Below are positions 1-7,557 of a stretch of 7,764 nt of DNA, piece after piece. Location: the NCBI GenBank assembly GCA_025350445.1, contig JANXXV010000864.1:1-7764 (forward strand), written 5' to 3'. The stretch is from Bryobacteraceae bacterium (lineage in GTDB: Bacteria > Acidobacteriota > Terriglobia > Bryobacterales > Bryobacteraceae). Position numbers and translations under genes: made by a program. The notes under the pieces are model-generated. The model was not told where the DNA came from. It worked only from the letters and a program-made list of their open reading frames with translations, and did not search any database. Within the stretch, counting starts at the first letter, position 1. Each line of letters opens with the position of its first letter.

Positions 1-1
1 C

Positions 2-394
2 GGCGGCGAGGTGACGGTGTTCCCGGGGAACTACGAAGATTACCTGTGGCGGAAATCGGGTAAGCCATTGGATCTTCCGGCGGCGGATCTGGGCCTCACG
101 CCGAATCAGGTGCCGGGGCATGCTACGCCCGCGGCGGTGGATAAAGGGAAGCGCGTGAACCCGATGAAGATCCAGAAGTTGAAGGATCGTTGCGCGGCGA
201 TTGAGGCTGAAATCGAAAAGACCGAGGCGGAGATTGTTCAGCTTCAAGCAGATCTGGGGAACTTCAAGAGCACGGAGGAGACGGTGCGGATCAGCCAACT
301 GGCAGAGACCCGTCGCTCCGGTTTGTCGGCGTTGCTGGCCGAATGGGAACAGCTGTCACAGGAATTAGAGGCGGCCGGCTTGCCAGTGGGCTAG
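2..394 (+). CDS. ABC-F family ATPase, C-terminal part (5' end outside window)
   Basis: The last 130 codons of an ABC-F (Uup/EttA-like) protein are visible, ending at TAG 392-394. The frame is open to the left edge, so the GTG at position 11 is internal and not a start. The opening residues GGEVTVFPGNYEDYLWRK match the end of the second nucleotide-binding domain of ABC-F proteins, where a PGNY-x-DYL segment is typical. A short Pro/Ala-rich linker follows. Then come two heptad-rich helices, roughly window residues 55-90 and 93-125, rich in Glu, Lys, Leu and Ile, that look like the antiparallel coiled-coil C-terminal domain of Uup-type members. ABC-F proteins are soluble, ribosome-associated ATPases acting in translation or antibiotic resistance; the subclass cannot be fixed because both ATP sites lie outside the window. 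Assignment to ABC-F is firm, the exact member is not. Confidence 0.85.
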   Translation, partial: GGEVTVFPGNYEDYLWRKSGKPLDLPAADLGLTPNQVPGHATPAAVDKGKRVNPMKIQKLKDRCAAIEAEIEKTEAEIVQLQADLGNFKSTEETVRISQLAETRRSGLSALLAEWEQLSQELEAAGLPVG

Positions 395-405
395 AAGCCG
401 GCCGC
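371..405. terminator. Perfect 11-bp inverted repeat between convergent genes, probable bidirectional terminator
   Basis: The arm GCGGCCGGCTT (371-381) and its exact reverse complement AAGCCGGCCGC (395-405) enclose a 13-nt loop (382-394). The left arm is part of the last codons of the ABC-F gene, and that gene's TAG stop sits at the end of the loop. The right arm fills most of the gap before the stop codon of the opposite-strand receptor gene at 412-414. A GC-rich stem between two converging genes is where a shared terminator is expected. Neither side is followed by a real run of U; the - strand side reads CTCTAATTCC, which is only weakly U-rich. It may therefore work as an RNA 3'-end stabiliser or a weak terminator. 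Confidence 0.6.
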
Positions 406-411
406 TGCGAT

Positions 412-3400
412 CTACCAGTAAACCTTCAGACCCATCTGCATCTGCCGGGGCGTGTTTGCCTGGCTGGTGACGATGCCGAAGTTGCCGGCGTCCAGATTGG
501 TGCTGCCGGTTCCGAAAATGGTCCGGTTCAGCAGGTTGAACGCTTCCGCGCGCAGATCGATGCGGATGCTTTCGGTAACGCGGAAAGTCTTCGCCAGACT
601 GACGTTTTCGTTCTGTCCCCAGTACGTCCGTACCTTCGGGTTATAGCGGGTGGCGGTGCCGAATCCGCCCACGGGCTGCACGGGGAATTGGGCCTTGGTG
701 ATGAGGAAGCGATCGACATTGGGATCGAACTTGTCGCCCGAGATCGGAGCGCGCCAGTTTTCATAGCTGTCCACCACCGGACGCGTTTGTCCGTTGAAGA
801 TCGGCAGCGGGTTGTTGCGCGTCAAGGCAATCGGGGTGCCGCTGTTATAGACTTGAATCGCCGACAAACGCCAGCCGCCCACTACATACGCGAGGATGCC
901 GCTGGTCAGCCACTTCTCGCCCTTGCCGAACGGCAGGTTATAGAGCGTGGCGAACTTCAGCACGTGGGTCTGATCGTACTGGCCGATTGATTTTTCCAAT
1001 CCGCGGTTGTACTGATCCATCGCCGCCGAACCATTCGCGAAGTACGTATCGGAATCGGTCAGCAGTTTCGAAAAAACATAATTCCACTGCAAGGTAAGTC
1101 CCTGGGAGAAGCGGCGGTCGGCCTTCAACACGAATGCATGGTAGGAGGAGTGCCCGCTCTTATCGCCATTCTGAACGCCGGTGGAAATGGTCTGGTATTG
1201 CGGGTACGGGCGGAGCGCCTGGTTGACCGTCCGTGTACGGGACAAAAGGAAGCTGGGGTAGGGAACCTTGATTCCAGCGCCTACCGCCAGCGGAGAAAGA
1301 ATGTCGGCGCGCAAAATATTTCCTGCCTGTACGGTGCCGTACTGGGCTACTAAATTGTTGTAGGTGGCGGTGGGCACTTGGTTATAGTTCAACAGTCCGG
1401 TTTGCAGGTGGGTGCCTACGCTGGCGTTGTAGCCGGCCTCAATCACCATATTGCCCTTGACTTCGCGCTGGACGGTGAACGTCCAGAACAGATTCTCAGG
1501 AGCCCGGGTGGCCTCCCGTCCCTGCCACCAATCCACCGAATTGCCGTTGGAAAAGGCGGGATCGATGAGCGGAGGAAGCTTATAGGCAGGCAAGCCCTCA
1601 TCCAATCGGAATGTCGGCTGCACACCTTGTGACGTGTTGTCGAATTGATACTGCCCGATGAAGCCGGCGAAATGGCCGCTGCCTTGTACGGCAGTGACGC
1701 GTGCAAACGAACGTCCGAAGCCGGTTCGAATGGTGGTCTTCGTGTCAGGAGAGTAGGCGAGGCTGAGGCGCGGCGAAAACCCTCCATACCAGCCTGGCAC
1801 CAGGCTGCGGGTGCCTTCCCGCCCCGGGCCGTTTCCAGCAAACCATAATGCTCCCAAATAGCCGTCGGCGCCTGGATTCGGTCTGGTTGGATTGAAGTCG
1901 GAGTATTCGTCGCGGGCATTGGTCGGAGGCTGCGTGAAGTCGTAGCGTAGTCCAAAATTCACCGTCAGTTTGCGGGTCACGCGCCAGTCGTCCTGCGCGT
2001 AAAATCCAAAGTACGGATAGTTCTGGTTTACGAATCGAATGGTTTCGGTGCGCCCAAGATACGCATCCCCTAGCAGGAAGGAGGCGAACGAGCTGCCGCC
2101 GCTGGCCGGGAACGAAGTAGCGCCCGGAATGCTGGTGCTAAGGAAGTTGAAATCGGCGCGCCCGGCGATATCCTGTTGGCCGACGCCGTTGGCATTCTGA
2201 TTCTGATGCTGGAATCCAAACTTGAAGGTGTGCGCCCCGCGGATGTAACTCAAGTCGTCCTTGAGGCCCCAGCCCGGCTGCTCGGTCCCGTTGAAGGATG
2301 CCTGCCCCCAACTGGTGTATTCGGTGAAGTTAATGGTGGGGAAGTTTTGATTGCAATCGATCACATTCTTGATGCAGACTTTGTCTTTCCAGTTCTTATC
2401 TACATTCGCCGAGTACGCATTCTTGATGAAGGAATTCTTGGCGAACGAAACGTGATTCACCATGTTGGAAGAGATGGTCCAATCGTGCGCCACTCGATAC
2501 GCGTCCGTATCCCATGCCGTGATCTGGCCGTTCCACAGCGGTTGCGGCAGGCCCGGGGGGCCGTTCTCGCCGGGATTCTTGCGAAACTTCGTCGAGTTCC
2601 ACAAGAAACTGACGCGATGTTTGCTGCCGATAATCTGGTCGCCCTTGACGCTCCACTTATCCACCGGGTTCACTTCGGTGCCGTTGGTGACGATGTAGTT
2701 GTTGCGCACGTAACCGCTGGTGCCCGGCGCAAAGCCCCGATTCGGCGCTACGCCCTGGCCGAAGGCGGCGATGGCGCTGGAGGTCTTGGCGAACCGGCTG
2801 ACGGGGATTTGGTTATTTGGGAATATGTCTCTGATCGACCCGTTGCCGTTCGGATTCGCGCGCGTCGTCGCGGGATCGTAAATCGCGAGGGGCTTGTTGT
2901 TCTGATCCACCCATTTACTGAAATCGCCTTTGTACATTTCCGGCGTCGGCACCGTGAGAATTGTGGCGTTGGCGCCCGCGCGATTGCGGAAGCCTTCATA
3001 AGCAACGAAGAAGAAGCTCTTGTTGCGGCCATTGTAAATTTTGGGAATCCACACCGGACCGCCGGCGGAAAAGCCGAAATCGTTCTGGCGGTAAATGGAA
3101 CGCGAGGTGGCGAAGAAGCCGCGCGCGTCCAGCGCGTCGTTACGAAGGAAGTCATACGCGGAGCCATGAAGCTGATTGGTGCCGGACTTGGATGCGAAAG
3201 ACATTACGCCGCCGCCGGCTTGTCCGTACTCGGCCTTGAAGCCGTTCGTGTCCACGGTGAATTCGGTCAGCGCTTCCACCGAGGGAGTGTTCAGCGCCGC
3301 TTCGTCGGTGTCGCCGGAACGGTTGGTGCCAACGCTGTGCCCGTCGAGAGTCGCGTCCCAAGCGGCAGCTTGCCCGCCACCAATCGACAGCGATTGGCCG

Positions 3401-3897
3401 CTACCTTTCGCTTCCGAGGCTACGGCAACCAGGTTGAACGGGCTGCGCATGCCCCCGCCTACAACAAGCGGCAGTTCATCCACCAGCTTGTTCTGCACCT
3501 GGCTTGAGACCTTCGCATTTTCAGTTTGCAGCGCTACGGCGGCGGCGGAGACTTCGATGGATTCCGAAACTTGCCCAAGTTGCATTAGTGCGTCCAGGCG
3601 AACCGTTGTTGCGGCTGAGACAACTAGGTTCTGTTGCAGGAAGCGTTTGAATCCAATGGCGGTGATTTCAATCCGGTACACTCCCGGCGGCAGGTTCGGA
3701 ACGTTATACTCACCGCCGGAAGTTGTCGTTGCCTTGGTGACCGCGTTTGTGTCGCGGCTGACGACGTTGAGTTCCGCGCCGGCGACGGCAGCGCCTGCTG
3801 GATCGGTGACAATCCCGGTGATGTTGCCGCGCTCGCCTTGCGCGTTAAGCGCAAGCGGGCAAACCGACAGTAATATGGCAATTCTGAATAACGTCAT
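412..3897 (-). CDS. TonB-dependent receptor-like (Oar-type) outer-membrane protein with carboxypeptidase regulatory-like domain
   Basis: The product has 1161 residues. Residues 1-20 are a signal peptide (MTLFRIAILLSVCPLALNAQ). Residues about 24-105 form a carboxypeptidase-regulatory-like Ig-fold domain, with GNITGIVTDPAGAAVAGAEL and later GEYNVPNLPPGVYRIEI. Residues about 110-240 resemble a plug domain (ELPLV, DGHSVG, EFTVDTNGFKAEYGQAGGG). The remainder is a beta-barrel of the Oar-like type (SGTNQLHGSAYDFLRNDALD, FGFSAGGPV, YAQDDWRVTRKLTVNFGLRY) ending in aromatic YW, as barrel substrates of the Bam machinery do. Such proteins sit in the outer membrane; their cargo is usually unknown and I cannot name one here. 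No clear TonB box was recognised. The start is ATG 3895-3897 with a strong AAGGAGG site 6 nt upstream. The mature chain has only two cysteines, C508 and C515. It is transcribed divergently from the exonuclease gene and convergently with the ABC-F gene. Confidence 0.93.
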   Translation of the reverse strand: MTLFRIAILLSVCPLALNAQGERGNITGIVTDPAGAAVAGAELNVVSRDTNAVTKATTTSGGEYNVPNLPPGVYRIEITAIGFKRFLQQNLVVSAATTVRLDALMQLGQVSESIEVSAAAVALQTENAKVSSQVQNKLVDELPLVVGGGMRSPFNLVAVASEAKGSGQSLSIGGGQAAAWDATLDGHSVGTNRSGDTDEAALNTPSVEALTEFTVDTNGFKAEYGQAGGGVMSFASKSGTNQLHGSAYDFLRNDALDARGFFATSRSIYRQNDFGFSAGGPVWIPKIYNGRNKSFFFVAYEGFRNRAGANATILTVPTPEMYKGDFSKWVDQNNKPLAIYDPATTRANPNGNGSIRDIFPNNQIPVSRFAKTSSAIAAFGQGVAPNRGFAPGTSGYVRNNYIVTNGTEVNPVDKWSVKGDQIIGSKHRVSFLWNSTKFRKNPGENGPPGLPQPLWNGQITAWDTDAYRVAHDWTISSNMVNHVSFAKNSFIKNAYSANVDKNWKDKVCIKNVIDCNQNFPTINFTEYTSWGQASFNGTEQPGWGLKDDLSYIRGAHTFKFGFQHQNQNANGVGQQDIAGRADFNFLSTSIPGATSFPASGGSSFASFLLGDAYLGRTETIRFVNQNYPYFGFYAQDDWRVTRKLTVNFGLRYDFTQPPTNARDEYSDFNPTRPNPGADGYLGALWFAGNGPGREGTRSLVPGWYGGFSPRLSLAYSPDTKTTIRTGFGRSFARVTAVQGSGHFAGFIGQYQFDNTSQGVQPTFRLDEGLPAYKLPPLIDPAFSNGNSVDWWQGREATRAPENLFWTFTVQREVKGNMVIEAGYNASVGTHLQTGLLNYNQVPTATYNNLVAQYGTVQAGNILRADILSPLAVGAGIKVPYPSFLLSRTRTVNQALRPYPQYQTISTGVQNGDKSGHSSYHAFVLKADRRFSQGLTLQWNYVFSKLLTDSDTYFANGSAAMDQYNRGLEKSIGQYDQTHVLKFATLYNLPFGKGEKWLTSGILAYVVGGWRLSAIQVYNSGTPIALTRNNPLPIFNGQTRPVVDSYENWRAPISGDKFDPNVDRFLITKAQFPVQPVGGFGTATRYNPKVRTYWGQNENVSLAKTFRVTESIRIDLRAEAFNLLNRTIFGTGSTNLDAGNFGIVTSQANTPRQMQMGLKVYW

Positions 3898-3903
3898 TAA
3901 GAC

Positions 3904-3910
3904 CCTCCTT
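3904..3910 (-). promoter_or_regulatory. Ribosome binding site of the Oar-like receptor gene
   Basis: On the - strand this reads AAGGAGG, a near-perfect anti-SD match, followed by GTCTTA and then ATG at 3897. The 6-nt spacing is good and fixes the start of the receptor just ahead of its signal peptide. Confidence 0.85.
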
Positions 3911-3962
3911 GAAACTGTAGCTGCAACGTATCAAAGTTGAGTCCAGGTTCGCAACCGTTCAA

Positions 3963-3971
3963 TGTTATATT
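3963..3971 (+). promoter_or_regulatory. Possible extended -10 element for the exonuclease gene
   Basis: TGTTATATT reads as TG-N-TATATT, an extended -10 with one mismatch to TATAAT. No good -35 lies at 16-18 nt spacing, which an extended -10 can tolerate. Transcription would start near 3978, giving a leader of about 14 nt before the GTG start. This is a pattern match only. Confidence 0.3.
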
Positions 3972-3979
3972 AGGCAAAG

Positions 3980-3985
3980 AAAAGG
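3980..3985 (+). promoter_or_regulatory. Ribosome binding site deciding the GTG start of the exonuclease gene
   Basis: AAAAGG lies 6 nt before GTG 3992-3994. An in-frame TAG at 3971-3973 rules out any start further upstream, and no ATG or TTG lies between, so this GTG is the first usable start. Confidence 0.6.
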
Positions 3986-3991
3986 CGAACG

Positions 3992-5266
3992 GTGGCGGGA
4001 GACATACAGGAACAATTAGCCGTTCTGCGGCGCAGAATCGCAAAGATCGACAGCCGATTCGCGCAGAAGGAATCCGCAGCGGTTGCCCCGGCTCCCGCCT
4101 ACGGGCTACAGACCGCCAAACACCTCATCGAAGAATGCTGCAGCGGGTCGGAGATACAGACGCCGTTTGGTGCTCACTTTGAGACGGAGAAGCTTTACGA
4201 ATCGCACCGCCGCCACGGCAGCTTCGATCTTTCCGCATTGAATGAATTGCCGGAAGATCTTCTGGACGCAATGTCGGAAGGGTCCATCGCCCGGTCGCAC
4301 TGCTCGCGATGGGCGTTTCTCGATACCGAGACCACGGGACTTGCGGGCGGCTCCGGGACGTACGCGTTCCTGATTGGCGTGGGGCGGATAACCCCGGAAG
4401 GGTTCCGGCTGCGCCAGTTCTTCATGCGCGATCTGGGTGAAGAGGCAAGCGTGCTACACGCGCTGGCGAACCATTTGGCGGAGTTCGACACGCTGGTAAG
4501 CTACAACGGCAAGGCGTACGACCAACCGCTGCTGGAGACGCGTTTTCGCATGGTTCGCGCGCGCCCTCCGTTCGCCCGGATGGAACATCTGGATCTATTG
4601 TTCGGCGCACGGCGGTTGTGGAAGCTGCGTTTCGATAGTTGCCGGTTGGTGGAGTTGGAGAATCAGATCCTGGGCATGGAGCGCGAAGGCGATCTGCCAG
4701 GGGCCATGATTCCCTACGTTTACTTCGAATATCTGCGAACGAAGGAAGCATTCCGGGTAGCGCCAATTCTGCATCACAACGCGCTTGATATTCTGACGCT
4801 GGCTTGTTTAACCGCGATTGTGCCGTGGGCGTTCCGGTCTCCGGAAACGGCTCCGCTGGCTCATGGCGCGGAGATGGTGGGCCTGGCGCGATGGCTGCGG
4901 CGCGTGGAGCGGCATGAGTCCGCGCTGGTGTTATTCCGGCGGGCGATTCAAAAGGGACTGCCGGACGAGTTGATGTTCCGAACCATCTGGGATATGGCAT
5001 TGCTCGAAAAGAAGCTGGGCCGGGAGCCGGCGGCGGTCTCGCTTTTTACAGAACTTGCCGAATGCAGGAATAACCACCGGTTGGCAGCGTTCGAGGAACT
5101 GGCGAAATACTACGAACACCGCGAACGCAATTACGCGATGGCGCTGGAGTTTACGTTAAGCGCGATTGCGGTGCAGGATTCCGATGGGCTCCGGGGAAGG
5201 CAGATGCGTCTCGAGCGGCGGCTGGCGGCGAAACGCCCGCGGCGGCTACTCCTCGGCGAGACTTAG
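3992..5266 (+). CDS. MrfB/YprB-like DEDD-type 3'-5' exonuclease with C-terminal TPR-like region
   Basis: The product has 424 residues, begins at GTG and ends at TAG 5264-5266. The N-terminal ~100 residues start with a short charged helix and a poorly conserved linker. Residues about 106-280 form a ribonuclease-H-like (DnaQ-fold) exonuclease domain. Motif I is FLDTETTGL with D111 and E113, motif II is SYNGKAYDQPLLETR with D177, and motif III is HHNALD with H261/H262 and D266, so the metal-binding acidic set looks complete. Residues about 295-395 are paired amphipathic helices resembling tetratricopeptide repeats. This layout and length match YprB/MrfB, which in Bacillus subtilis works with helicase YprA/MrfA in repair of mitomycin C damage. 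A cytoplasmic DNA-repair nuclease is the likely role here, by homology only. No helicase gene is in the window. The 3' end overlaps the opposite-strand propeller gene by 21 nt. Confidence 0.85.
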   Translation: MAGDIQEQLAVLRRRIAKIDSRFAQKESAAVAPAPAYGLQTAKHLIEECCSGSEIQTPFGAHFETEKLYESHRRHGSFDLSALNELPEDLLDAMSEGSIARSHCSRWAFLDTETTGLAGGSGTYAFLIGVGRITPEGFRLRQFFMRDLGEEASVLHALANHLAEFDTLVSYNGKAYDQPLLETRFRMVRARPPFARMEHLDLLFGARRLWKLRFDSCRLVELENQILGMEREGDLPGAMIPYVYFEYLRTKEAFRVAPILHHNALDILTLACLTAIVPWAFRSPETAPLAHGAEMVGLARWLRRVERHESALVLFRRAIQKGLPDELMFRTIWDMALLEKKLGREPAAVSLFTELAECRNNHRLAAFEELAKYYEHRERNYAMALEFTLSAIAVQDSDGLRGRQMRLERRLAAKRPRRLLLGET

Positions 5267-6448
5267 GCGGCCGTCCGTTGTCTTGTCTACGAAATATCGA
5301 GTGATTTGGTCCTTGACGATTACTGCGAATCCGGAGTCGGTGGCCAGCAGCAATTTATCACCGGCGCGCAGGAATTGCAGGCCGATGCCAGGCAATTCAA
5401 ATTTGCGGATGGCATTCGAGTTGCGGTCGAATCGAAGTAATCCTCCACCGGACCCGCCATACTCCCCGTTGTGAATCAACGCCATCCATACGGCATCCGC
5501 CTCGACGTGTATCGCGGAAACTGAATAGTCAGCGATTTCCGGTGGTGCGTAGAGATGATACTGCTTTTCGGTGGTATCGAAATAACCGAATCCGCCGATT
5601 CCAGTTGTTCCTTCCCCATCGTAAAAGCTCTTGCCGAACCAGAGGTTGTTGCCTTCGAGCGCGTGCGGACCAATGTGGTCGTCGAACTCAACGGATGCCT
5701 TGTACCCGTCCGCTACTCTTAGGCGACGGGAACGCGCGAACTCTGCATAGGTCGGTTGCGGAAGCGGGTAAGTCTTTCCGTTGGTCTGCACAATGATTGG
5801 CTGCGGTCCAAGCGAGTTGCGCGATTCCTGGACCAGCCGGAAGCCCCCGCCAAAGTTTATGGTCTTGAATTCCCGTAGCGAGTTCAGCGCTTCCGCGTGC
5901 TTAAGCAGGCGGAAATCCGGGAAGCTGACGGCTACTTGCCGCGTTCCGTCGGTGCCTATGATTAGGGCGCCATCTCCCGGGGTCCCGACGATCCGGCACA
6001 TCGAGAATGGCGGGTAGGAGAAATGGCTGACCAAGCTCTTGGCGCGTATGTCGTAAACGAATTTTTGATTTGGCCCCGGTGCTGATTTTTCGCCTGTGCA
6101 TTGAATCACCGTGTCTGTGGCGGTGACTCTAAGGATTCGGGCGGAGCAGTCGGCGAAGCCTGGAGTTAGAGCAAGTGCGTAGACGTTGGCCGGGGTCGAT
6201 TGCTCCTGAAGGAATAGGCCGAGCCTGTCTTTTTCTCCCCACCAGGTTATCCGGCTCGATAGGGGCTGCGGGCTGGCTATCGCGACTACCAGGTCTAAGT
6301 TGGCGGCTACTTGGGTTCTGCGGAGTATGGATGTTTGAGTTAAGCTTCGATCGGCTTGTCTAAAGGCGCTTCGAATCGGCTGGTCGTTCGCGGGTTGGGC
6401 GCTTAGGATGGCCGGGAACAGCAGGCTGAAGACAATACGTTCTATCAC
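5246..6448 (-). CDS. Exported beta-propeller-like protein of unknown function
   Basis: I do not recognise a named family. The likely start is GTG 6446-6448, which overlaps the TGA stop of ald as GTGA and gives 400 residues. The frame stays open 38 codons further upstream, but those codons lie inside ald and read as an Arg/Pro-rich stretch, whereas the GTG start places a clean signal peptide first ([18 protein letters not shown]). The mature protein looks all-beta. Towards the C-terminus it shows blade-like repeats: NNLWFGKSF with [18 protein letters not shown] (about 267-300), then [11 protein letters not shown] with [19 protein letters not shown] (about 318-352), then [14 protein letters not shown] (about 364-377). 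These recall two-component-regulator-type propeller blades. Cysteines occur at 101, 117 and 151. No catalytic motif or membrane anchor is evident beyond the signal peptide. It is the last gene of the coupled operon with ald. A periplasmic or secreted location is inferred. Confidence 0.75.
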   Translation of the reverse strand: MIERIVFSLLFPAILSAQPANDQPIRSAFRQADRSLTQTSILRRTQVAANLDLVVAIASPQPLSSRITWWGEKDRLGLFLQEQSTPANVYALALTPGFADCSARILRVTATDTVIQCTGEKSAPGPNQKFVYDIRAKSLVSHFSYPPFSMCRIVGTPGDGALIIGTDGTRQVAVSFPDFRLLKHAEALNSLREFKTINFGGGFRLVQESRNSLGPQPIIVQTNGKTYPLPQPTYAEFARSRRLRVADGYKASVEFDDHIGPHALEGNNLWFGKSFYDGEGTTGIGGFGYFDTTEKQYHLYAPPEIADYSVSAIHVEADAVWMALIHNGEYGGSGGGLLRFDRNSNAIRKFELPGIGLQFLRAGDKLLLATDSGFAVIVKDQITRYFVDKTTDGRLSLAEE

Positions 6449-7557
6449 ATCAACGAACCAAGATCTTTCCACTCTCGGCCTTGCGATTCCGCCACTGCCG
6501 GGTACGTCACACTGCCTTGGTAGGTATTGACGCCCTCGCGGATCGGCTGGCTGTCTTCGCAAGCCTTCTCCAGTCCCTTGTTAGCCAATTGCAGCAGGTA
6601 CGGGAACGTGGCGTTGGTTAGCGCAAAAGTGGATGTATGCGGCACCGCGGCCGGCATGTTCGAGACGCAATAATGCAGCACGCCGTCCACAAAGTATGTA
6701 GGATCGGTGTGGGTGGTGGCGTGCGAAGTCTCAAAGCATCCGCCCTGATCGATGGCCACATCCACCACTACCGAGCCGGGTTTCATCAGCTTGATCATCT
6801 CGCGCCGCACCAGCTTCGGAGCGGCCGCGCCGGGTATCAGCACGGCACCCACCACCAGGTCCGCATGTCGAAGCACTTCGCGAATGGTCCACGCGCTGGA
6901 TGCCAGTGTGACCACCTGGCTGTTGTAAATGTCGTCGAGTTCGCGCAGCCGGTCCAGGTTGCGGTCGATGATGGTGACGTGCGCGCCCAGCCCACAGGCG
7001 ATTTTCGCCGCGTTATGACCCACCACGCCGCCGCCCAGAATCACCACGTTCGCCGGAGCCACGCCCGGCACCCCGCCCAGCAGAATGCCGCGGCCGCCGT
7101 TGGGCGCCTCTAAATATTGTGCGCCCACCTGCACCGCCATTCTGCCCGCCACCTCGCTCATGGGTGTGAGCAGGGGCAGCGAATTATCTGCTTCGCGAAT
7201 GGTTTCGTAGGCTACCGCGTTCTCTTTCGCCGCCAGCAGCCGGTCCGTCAAGTCAGGTAATGGCGCCAGGTGCAAGTACGTGAACAGGATCAATCCCGGG
7301 CGCAGATGGGAATACTCGGATGCCTGCGGCTCCTTCACTTTCACCACTAGATCCGCACCGCCCCAGACTCCCGCGGCGTTCGAAACGATCTCAGCGCCGG
7401 CTTCCACATACTGAGAATCGGGCAGGGAACTGGCCTGTCCGGCTCCGGTTTCCACCAGGACGCGGTGGCCGGCCTCCACCAGCGCCAGCGCGCCGCTTGG
7501 AACCAGCCCGACGCGGCTCTCGTGGTCTTTCACTTCCTTTGGAACGCCGATGATCAT
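6445..7557 (-). CDS. ald: Alanine dehydrogenase
   Basis: This encodes an intact 370-residue alanine dehydrogenase (EC 1.4.1.1), which interconverts L-alanine and pyruvate plus ammonia using NAD(H) in the cytoplasm. The N-terminus [18 protein letters not shown] is characteristic. R15, K75 (KVKEP) and H96 (YLHLAP) are the family's substrate and catalytic residues. The Rossmann motif [13 protein letters not shown] spans about 173-185 with an acidic D198 ending the second strand (VTIID). D270 (VAIDQGG) and N300 ([16 protein letters not shown]) complete the active site. Length equals the usual ~370. ATG 7555-7557 is preceded by GAGGGG (7563-7568 on the opposite strand) at 5 nt. The start overlaps the upstream gene's stop as ATGA, and the stop overlaps the downstream GTG as GTGA, so it is the middle gene of a coupled operon. 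Possible roles are nitrogen assimilation, alanine catabolism or redox balance; alanine supply for peptidoglycan is only a suggestion from the neighbour. Confidence 0.97.
   Translation of the reverse strand: MIIGVPKEVKDHESRVGLVPSGALALVEAGHRVLVETGAGQASSLPDSQYVEAGAEIVSNAAGVWGGADLVVKVKEPQASEYSHLRPGLILFTYLHLAPLPDLTDRLLAAKENAVAYETIREADNSLPLLTPMSEVAGRMAVQVGAQYLEAPNGGRGILLGGVPGVAPANVVILGGGVVGHNAAKIACGLGAHVTIIDRNLDRLRELDDIYNSQVVTLASSAWTIREVLRHADLVVGAVLIPGAAAPKLVRREMIKLMKPGSVVVDVAIDQGGCFETSHATTHTDPTYFVDGVLHYCVSNMPAAVPHTSTFALTNATFPYLLQLANKGLEKACEDSQPIREGVNTYQGSVTYPAVAESQGREWKDLGSLM

Larger units (their letters stand above)
3898..3991. promoter_or_regulatory. Divergent intergenic region between receptor and exonuclease genes
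   Basis: These 94 nt must hold the promoters of both divergent genes. It is more AT-rich than the flanking genes. It contains GTTC at 3947-3950 and 3957-3960 in the same orientation, separated by 6 nt. ACCGTTC (3954-3960) is inversely repeated as GAACGGT (3987-3993), and GTTCGC (3947-3952) as GCGAAC (3985-3990). For the - strand gene I see only weak promoter candidates, for example TTGCGA (reverse complement of 3949-3954) with GATACG 16 nt on (reverse complement of 3927-3932). Operator function is an inference from the repeats. Confidence 0.4.

Noticed and set aside
343..990. A 215-codon open frame on the + strand starting inside the ABC-F gene end
   Set aside because: It overlaps both the ABC-F end and the receptor's 3' part, has no domain I recognise, and its start lies within coding sequence without a convincing SD.
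2176..3507. A 443-codon open frame on the + strand, antisense to the Oar-like receptor gene
   Set aside because: It lies wholly inside a receptor gene with clear domains, signal peptide and SD. Its translation shows no recognisable domain and is rich in Val, Arg, Ala and Gly, as expected for the reverse frame of a GC-rich gene.
3176..3940. A 254-codon + strand open frame running into the divergent intergenic region
   Set aside because: Almost all of it is antisense to the plug and N-terminal domain of the receptor. The Ser/Ala/Thr-rich translation has no recognisable domain.
3946..3960. A LexA (SOS) box before the exonuclease gene
   Set aside because: GTTC-N6-GTTC has the wrong spacing for the known GTTC-N7-GTTC box and does not fit the palindromic CGAAC-N4-GTTCG type, so I report only the repeats and not a LexA site.
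4422..5000. A 192-codon - strand open frame opposite the exonuclease gene
   Set aside because: It is antisense to the conserved nuclease domain, and its Pro/Arg/Ala-rich product looks like a frame shadow.
6449..6562. A longer N-terminus for the propeller-like protein, starting at 6562
   Set aside because: The extra 38 codons lie inside ald and encode an Arg/Pro-rich stretch. The GTG at 6448 gives a textbook signal peptide and a 4-nt overlap with the ald stop.
6637..7113. A 158-codon His-rich + strand open frame
   Set aside because: It is antisense to the conserved NAD-binding and active-site region of ald; the His richness comes from reading the reverse complement of Val- and Met-type codons.
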